Of a DNA stretch of 64,000 bases, positions 56,501 to 64,000 are shown in pieces. Position 1 is the stretch's first letter; each line of letters begins with the position of its first letter. Source of the DNA: Procambarus clarkii (taxonomy: Eukaryota; Arthropoda; Malacostraca; Decapoda; Cambaridae); NCBI RefSeq assembly GCF_040958095.1, contig NC_091188.1:35689685-35753684 (forward strand), given 5' to 3'. The notes under the pieces were generated by a model. The model was given only the letters and a program-made list of their open reading frames with translations. It was not told the DNA's origin and searched no databases. The position numbers were made by a program, and so were the translations under genes.

Positions 56501-59500
56501 ATCATACTCTTTCTGTGAGTAACATTGGTCACCATACCCATCCTGTGAGTAATAGTTGTCACCATACTCTTCCTGTGAGTAATAGTGGTCACCATACCCA
56601 TCCTGAAAGTAATAGTGGCCACCATACTCTTCCTGTGAGTAATAGTGGTCACCATACCCATCCTGTGAGTAGTAGTGGTCACCATACTCTTCTTGTGAGT
56701 AATAGTGGTCACCATACTCTTCATGTGAGTAATAGTGGTCACCATACTCTTCCTGTGAGTAACATTGGTCACCATACCCATCCTGTGAGCAATAGTTGTC
56801 ACCATACTCTTCCTGTGAGTAATTGTGGTCACTATACCCATCCTGTGAGTAATAGTGGTCACCATACCCATCCTGTGAGTAATAGTGGTCACCATACCCA
56901 TCCTGTGAGTAATAGTGGTCACCATACCCATCCAGTGAGTAATAGTGGCCACCATACTCTTCCTGTGAGTAATAGTGGTCACCATACCCATCCTGTGAGT
57001 AGAAGTGGTCATCATACCCATCCTGTGAGTAATAGTTGTCATCATGCTTTTCTTGTGAGTAATAGTGGTCACCATACTCTTCCTGTGAGTAATAGTGGTC
57101 ACCATACTCTTCCTGTGAGTAATAGTGGTCACCATACCTATCCCGTGAGAAATAGTGGTCACCATACCCATCCTGTGAGCAATAGTAGCCACCATACTCT
57201 TTACTGTGAGTAATAGTAGTCACCATACTCTTCCTGTGAGTAATAGTGGTCACCATACTCTTCCTCTGAGCAATAGTGGTCACCATATTCTTCCTGTGAG
57301 TAATAAATGTCACCATACTCTTTCTGTGAGCAATATTGGTCACCAAACTCTTCATGTGAGTAACAGTGGTCACAATACTCTTCATGTGAGCAATAGTGGT
57401 CACCATACTCTTCCTGTGAGTAATAGTGGTCACCATACTCTTCCTGTGAATAATAGTGCTCACCACACTCTTCCTGTGAATAATAGTGGTCACCATACTC
57501 TTCCTGTGAGTAATAGTGGTCACCATACTCTTCCTGTGAGTAATTGTGGTCACCATACTCTTCTTGTGAGTAATAGTGGTCACCATACTCTTCCTGTGAG
57601 TAATAGTGGTCACCATACTCTTCCTGTGAGTAATAGTGGTCACCATACTCTTCCTGTGAGTAATAGTGGTCACCATACTCTTCCTGTGAGTAATAGTGGT
57701 CACCATACTCTTCCTGTGAGTAATAGTGCTCACAATACACTTCCTGTGAGTAATAGTGGTCACCATACTCTTGTGAGTAATAGTGGTCATTATACACTTC
57801 CTGTGAGTAACAGTGGTCACCAAACTCTTCTTGTGAGTAATAGAGGCCACCAAACCCTTCCTGTGAGTAATAGGGGTCACCATACTCTTCCTGTGAGTAA
57901 TAGTGCTAACGATAGTCTTCCTGTGAGTAATAGTGTTCGCCATACTCATCCTGTGAGTAATAGTTTTCATCATACTCTTCCTGTGAGTAATAGTGTTCAC
58001 CATACTCATCCTGTGAGTAATAGTTTTCATCATACTCTTCCTGTGAGTAATAGTGTTCACCATACTCATCCTGTGAGTAATAGTTTTCATCATACTCTTC
58101 CTGTGAGTAACATTGGTCACCATACCCATCCTGTGAGTAATAGTTGTCACCATACTCTTCCTGTGAGTAATAGTGGTCACCATACCCATCCTGGAAGTAA
58201 TAGTGGCCATCATACTCTTCCTGTGATTAATAGTGGTAACCATACCCATCCTGTGAGTAGTAGTGGTCACCATACTCTTCTTGTGAGTAAGAGTGGTCAC
58301 CATACTCTTCCTTTGAGTAATAGTGGTCACCATACTCTTCCTGTGAGTAATAGTGCTCACCACACTCTTCCAGTGAGTAATAGTGGTCACCATACTCTTC
58401 CTGTGAGTAATAGTGCTCACAATACACTTCATGTGAGTAATAGTGGTCACCATACTCTTGTGAGTAATGGTGGTCACTATACACTTCCTGTGAGTAATAG
58501 TGGTCACCATACTCCTTTTGTGAGTAATAGTGGCCACCAAACTCTTCCTGTGAGTAATAGGGGTCACCATACTCTTCCTGTGAGTAATAGTGCTAACGAT
58601 ACTCTTCCTGTAAGTAATAGTGTTCACCATACTCATCCTGTGAGTAATAGTTTTAATCATACTCTTCCTGTGAGTAATAGTGGTCACCATACTCTTCCTG
58701 TGAGTAATAGTGGTCACCATACCCATCCTGTGAGTAATAGTGGTCACCATACTCTTCTTGTGAGTAATAGTGGTCACCATACTCTTCCTGTGAGTAATAG
58801 TGGTCACCATACTCTTCCTGTAAGTAATAGTGGTCACCATACTTTTCCTGTGAGTAATAGTGGTCCCAATACTCTTCATGTGAGTAATAGTGCTCACAAT
58901 ACACTTCCTGTGAGTAATAGTGGTCACCATACTCTTGTGAGTAATAGTGGTCACCATACTCTTCTTGTGAGTAATAGTGGCCACCATACTCTTCCTGTGA
59001 GTAATAGTGGTCACCATACTTTTCCTGTGAGTAATAGTGCTAACGATAGTCTTCCTGTGAGTAATAGTGTTCACCATACTCATCCTGTGAGTAATAGTTT
59101 TCATCATACTCTTCCTGTGAGTAATAGTGTTCACCATACTCATCCTGTGAGTAATAGTTTTTATCATACTCTTCCAGTGAGTAATAGTGTTCACCATACT
59201 CATCCTGTGAGTAATAGTTTTCATCATACTCTTCCTGTGAGTAACATTGGTCACCATACCCATCCTGTGAGTAATAGTTGTCACCATACTCTTCCTGTGA
59301 GTAATAGTAGTCACCATACTCTTCCTGTGAGTAATAGTGGTCACCATACTCTTCCTGTGAGCAATAGTGGTCACCATACTCTTCCTGTGAGTAATAAATG
59401 TCACCATACTCTTCCTGTGAGCAATATTGGTCACCATACTCTTCATGTGAGTAACAGTGGTCACAATACTCTTCATGTGAGCAATAGTGGTCACCATACT

Positions 59501-62500
59501 CTTCCTGTGAGTAATAGTGGTCACCATACTCATCCTGTGAATAATAGTGCTCTCTACACTCTTCTTGTGAATAATAGTGGTCACCATACTCTTCCTGTGA
59601 GTAATAGTGGTCACCATACTCTTCCTGTGAGTAATTGTGGTCACCATACTCTTCCTGTGAGTAATAGTGGTCACCATACTCTTCCTGTGAGTAATAGTGG
59701 TCACTATACTCTTCCTGTGAGTAATAGTGGTCACTATACTCTTCCTGTGAGTAATAGTGCTCCCCACACTCTTCCTGTGAGTAATAGTGGTCACCATACT
59801 CTTCATGTGAGTAATAGTGCTCACAATACACTTCCTGTGAGTAATAGTGGTCACCATACTCTTGTGAGTAATAGTGGTCACCATACTCTTCCTGTGAGTA
59901 ATAGTGGTCACCATACTCTTCCTGTGAGTAATAGTGCTAACGATACTCTTCCTGTGAGTAATAGTGTTCATCATACTCATCCTGTGAGTAATAGTTTTCA
60001 TCATACTCTTCCTGTGAGTAATAGTGTTCACCATACTCATCCTGTGAGTAATAGTTTTCATCATACTCTTTCTGTGAGTAACATTGGTCACCATACCCAT
60101 CCTGTGAGTAATAGTTGTCACCATACTCTTCCTGTGAGTAATAGTGGTCACCATACCCATCCTGAAAGTAATAGTGGCCACCATACTCTTCCTGTGAGTA
60201 ATAGTGGTCACCATACCCATCCTGTGAGTAGTAGTGGTCACCATACTCTTCTTGTGAGTAATAGTGGTCACCATACTCTTCATGTGAGTAATAGTGGTCA
60301 CCATACTCTTCCTGTGAGTAACATTGGTCACCATACCCATCCTGTGAGCAATAGTTGTCACCATACTCTTCCTGTGAGTAATTGTGGTCACTATACCCAT
60401 CCTGTGAGTAATAGTGGTCACCATACCCATCCTGTGAGTAATAGTGGTCACCATACCCATCCTGTGAGTAATAGTGGTCACCATACCCATCCAGTGAGTA
60501 ATAGTGGCCACCATACTCTTCCTGTGAGTAATAGTGGTCACCATACCCATCCTGTGAGTAGAAGTGGTCATCATACCCATCCTGTGAGTAATAGTTGTCA
60601 TCATGCTTTTCTTGTGAGTAATAGTGGTCACCATACTCTTCCTGTGAGTAATAGTGGTCACCATACTCTTCCTGTGAGTAATAGTGGTCACCATACCTAT
60701 CCCGTGAGAAATAGTGGTCACCATACCCATCCTGTGAGCAATAGTAGCCACCATACTCTTTACTGTGAGTAATAGTAGTCACCATACTCTTCCTGTGAGT
60801 AATAGTGGTCACCATACTCTTCCTCTGAGCAATAGTGGTCACCATATTCTTCCTGTGAGTAATAAATGTCACCATACTCTTTCTGTGAGCAATATTGGTC
60901 ACCAAACTCTTCATGTGAGTAACAGTGGTCACAATACTCTTCATGTGAGCAATAGTGGTCACCATACTCTTCCTGTGAGTAATAGTGGTCACCATACTCT
61001 TCCTGTGAATAATAGTGCTCACCACACTCTTCCTGTGAATAATAGTGGTCACCATACTCTTCCTGTGAGTAATAGTGGTCACCATACTCTTCCTGTGAGT
61101 AATTGTGGTCACCATACTCTTCTTGTGAGTAATAGTGGTCACCATACTCTTCCTGTGAGTAATAGTGGTCACCATACTCTTCCTGTGAGTAATAGTGGTC
61201 ACCATACTCTTCCTGTGAGTAATAGTGGTCACCATACTCTTCCTGTGAGTAATAGTGGTCACCATACTCTTCCTGTGAGTAATAGTGCTCACAATACACT
61301 TCCTGTGAGTAATAGTGGTCACCATACTCTTGTGAGTAATAGTGGTCATTATACACTTCCTGTGAGTAACAGTGGTCACCAAACTCTTCTTGTGAGTAAT
61401 AGAGGCCACCAAACCCTTCCTGTGAGTAATAGGGGTCACCATACTCTTCCTGTGAGTAATAGTGCTAACGATAGTCTTCCTGTGAGTAATAGTGTTCGCC
61501 ATACTCATCCTGTGAGTAATAGTTTTCATCATACTCTTCCTGTGAGTAATAGTGTTCACCATACTCATCCTGTGAGTAATAGTTTTCATCATACTCTTCC
61601 TGTGAGTAATAGTGTTCACCATACTCATCCTGTGAGTAATAGTTTTCATCATACTCTTCCTGTGAGTAACATTGGTCACCATACCCATCCTGTGAGTAAT
61701 AGTTGTCACCATACTCTTCCTGTGAGTAATAGTGGTCACCATACCCATCCTGGAAGTAATAGTGGCCATCATACTCTTCCTGTGATTAATAGTGGTAACC
61801 ATACCCATCCTGTGAGTAGTAGTGGTCACCATACTCTTCTTGTGAGTAAGAGTGGTCACCATACTCTTCCTTTGAGTAATAGTGGTCACCATACTCTTCC
61901 TGTGAGTAATAGTGCTCACCACACTCTTCCAGTGAGTAATAGTGGTCACCATACTCTTCCTGTGAGTAATAGTGCTCACAATACACTTCCTGTGAGTAAT
62001 AGTGGTCACCATACTCTTGTGAGTAATGGTGGTCACTATACACTTCCTGTGAGTAATAGTGGTCACCATACTCCTTTTGTGAGTAATAGTGGCCACCAAA
62101 CTCTTCCTGTGAGTAATAGGGGTCACCATACTCTTCCTGTGAGTAATAGTGCTAACGATACTCTTCCTGTAAGTAATAGTGTTCACCATACTCATCCTGT
62201 GAGTAATAGTTTTAATCATACTCTTCCTGTGAGTAATAGTGGTCACCATACTCTTCCTGTGAGTAATAGTGGTCACCATACCCATCCTGTGAGTAATAGT
62301 GGTCACCATACTCTTCTTGTGAGTAATAGTGGTCACCATACTCTTCCTGTGAGTAATAGTGGTCACCATACTCTTCCTGTAAGTAATAGTGGTCACCATA
62401 CTTTTCCTGTGAGTAATAGTGGTCCCTATACTCTTCATGTGAGTAATAGTGCTCACAATACACTTCCTGTGAGTAATAGTGGTCACCATACTCTTGTGAG

Positions 62501-64000
62501 TAATAGTGGTCACCATACTCTTCTTGTGAGTAATAGTGGCCACCATACTCTTCCTGTGAGTAATAGTGGTCACCATACTCTTCCTGTGAGTAATAGTGCT
62601 AACGATTGTCTTCCTGTGAGTAATAGTGTTCACCATACTCATCCTATGAGTAATAGTGTTCACCATACTCATCCTATGAGTAATAGTTTTCATCATACTC
62701 TTCCTGTGAGTAATAGTGTTCACCATACTCATCCTGTCAGTAATAGTTTTCATCATACTCTTCCTGTAAGTAATAGTGTTCACCATACTCATCCTGTGAG
62801 TAATAGTTTTCATCATACTCTTCCTGTGAGTAACATTGGTCACCATACCCATCCTGTGAGTAATAGTTGTCACCATACTCTTCCTGTGAGAAATAGTGGT
62901 CACCATACCCATCCTGGAAGTAATAGTGGCCATCATACTCTTCCTGTGAATAATAGTGGTCACCATACCCATCCTGTGAGTAGTAGTGGTCACCATACTC
63001 TTCTTGTGAGTAAGAGTGGTCACCATACACTTCCTTTGAGTAATAGTGGTCACCATACTCTTCCTGTGAGTAATAGTGGTCACCATACTCTTCCTGTGAG
63101 TAATAGTGCTCACCACACTCTTCCTGTGAGAAATAGTGGTCACCATACTCTTCCTGTGAGTAATAGTGCTCACAATACACTTCCTGTGAGTAATAGTGGT
63201 CACCATACTCTTGTGAGTAATAGTGGTCACTATACAGTTCCTGTGAGTAATAGTGGTCACCATACTCTTCTTGTGAGTAATAGTGGCCACCAAACTCTTC
63301 CTGTGAGTAATAGGGGTCACCATACTCTTCCTGTGAGTAATAGTGCTAACGATACTCTTCCTGTGAGTAATAGTGTTCACCATACTCATCCTGTGAGTAA
63401 TAGTGGTCACCATACTCTTCCTGTGAGTAATAGTGGTCACCATACTCCTCCTGTGAGTAATAGTGGTCACCATACCCATCCTGTGAGTAATAGTGGTCAC
63501 CATACTCTTCTTGTGAGTAATAGTGGTCACCATACTCTTCCTGTGAGTAATAGTGGTCACCATACTCTTCCTGTAAGTAATAGTGGTCACCATACTTTTC
63601 CTGTGAGTAATAGTGGTCCCCATACTCTTCATGTGAGTAATAGTGCTCACAATACACTTCCTGTGAGTAATAGTGGTCACCATACTCTTGTGAGTAATAG
63701 TGGTCACCATACTCTTCTTGTGAGTAATAGTGGCCACCATACTCTTCCTGTGAGTAATAGTGGTCACCATACTCTTCCTGTGAGTAAAAGTGCTAACGAT
63801 AGTCTTCCTGTGAGTAATAGTGTTCACCATACTCATCCTGTGAGTAATAGTTTTCATCATACTCTTCCTGTGAGTAATAGTGTTCACTATACTCATCCTG
63901 TGAGTAATAGTTTTCATCATACTCTTCCTGTAAGTAATAGTGTTCACCATACTCATCCTGTGAGTAATAGTTTTCATCATACTCTTCCTGTGAGTAACAT
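47543..64000. repeat. Satellite block 4: 3.6-3.8-kb modules with deletion derivatives
   Basis: Marker units end at 48503, 50508, 53380, 54341, 57213 and 60772. 50509-53380 and 54342-57213 are both 2,872 bp and match at an offset of 3,833. 57214-60772 (3,559 bp) matches the following sequence at an offset of 3,559. The same internal segment occurs near 51,648, 55,481 and 59,040. The two 961-bp intervals (47543-48503 and 53381-54341) end alike but start with different internal deletions. The last module diverges after about 62.6 kb and runs off the window. Confidence 0.82.

Larger units (their letters stand above)
28498..64000. repeat. Giant 30-bp satellite array, about 1,180 units, open at the right edge
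   Basis: Continuous head-to-tail 30-bp units, each containing AGTGGTCACCATACT and CTTCCTGTGAGTAAT or close variants. GGTCACC and GTGAGT are the most regular motifs. GC content of the consensus is about 43 percent. Common variants: CCCATCC for CTCTTCC, GTGAGCAAT, AATAAATGTCACC, GTTTTCATCAT, GCTAACGATACT, a 27-bp unit lacking CCT (ATACTCTTGTGAG), and a 31-bp unit with TTTACTGTGAG. No insertion of other sequence was seen inside the 35.5 kb. Variants recur in long fixed orders, so the array evolved by copying blocks of many units. Confidence 0.98.

Noticed and set aside
28498-64000. CRISPR array
   Set aside because: Regular 30-bp period, but there are no spacers: units are contiguous and similar throughout, and the context is eukaryotic.

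Overview
The window looks like an intergenic or intronic stretch of a large, repeat-rich animal genome. The retroelement types present (BEL/Pao, Ty3/Gypsy, CR1-like LINEs, Penelope-like) and tRNA-derived SINE tails carrying the box-B-like core GTTCGAACCCTCATCACGG suggest an arthropod, probably a decapod crustacean such as a crayfish. The species is inferred from family resemblance and was not searched. There is no bacterial-style gene organisation and no host gene supported end to end. Almost every coding trace is a transposable element, most of them broken.

Layout, left to right. 1-1619 is a GT/GA-rich minisatellite. 1661-3579 (minus strand) is a frameshifted gag-like CCHC zinc-knuckle protein with a threefold ~100-bp repeat in its 3' flank. 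3613-5321 is AT-rich non-coding DNA. 5322-6325 (minus) holds protease, gag and integrase scraps of a Ty3/Gypsy element in a rearranged order. 6807-17120 is a BEL/Pao LTR retrotransposon (minus strand) with both LTRs, a 6-bp target-site duplication, a candidate primer-binding site, gag-protease, RT-RNase H, integrase and an extra SGNH-hydrolase-like reading frame upstream of gag. All its long frames carry at least one break. 17127-19013 holds a SINE tail, a tentative LTR and unexplained DNA. 19014-19948 is a 39-bp minisatellite.

20166-28025 is a mosaic of CR1-like LINE fragments: a 3'-end scrap, a 5' copy, and a longer copy with the FADD motif. A Penelope-like RT lies between the last two, split into two head-to-head halves, the signature expected of twin-primed 5' inversion. 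A 19-bp GC-rich repeat (20917-21047) and a tRNA-like SINE head (about 21238-21291) also lie here. 28302-28466 is an open frame ending exactly at a GTGAGT donor-like site, possibly an exon.

28498-64000, more than half the window and open at the right edge, is one continuous 30-bp satellite of about 1,180 units. Units are organised into higher-order repeats: 482 bp; a 5.2-kb block duplicated once; 2.21-kb modules; and 3.6-3.8-kb modules. Because the unit is 30 nt and lacks stops in several registers, it creates spurious giant open frames on both strands (about 4,050 and 4,120 codons). I do not regard these as proteins. The most notable points are the hierarchical satellite with a consensus-like 5' splice site in almost every unit, the SGNH-like frame in the BEL/Pao leader, and the inverted Penelope element.
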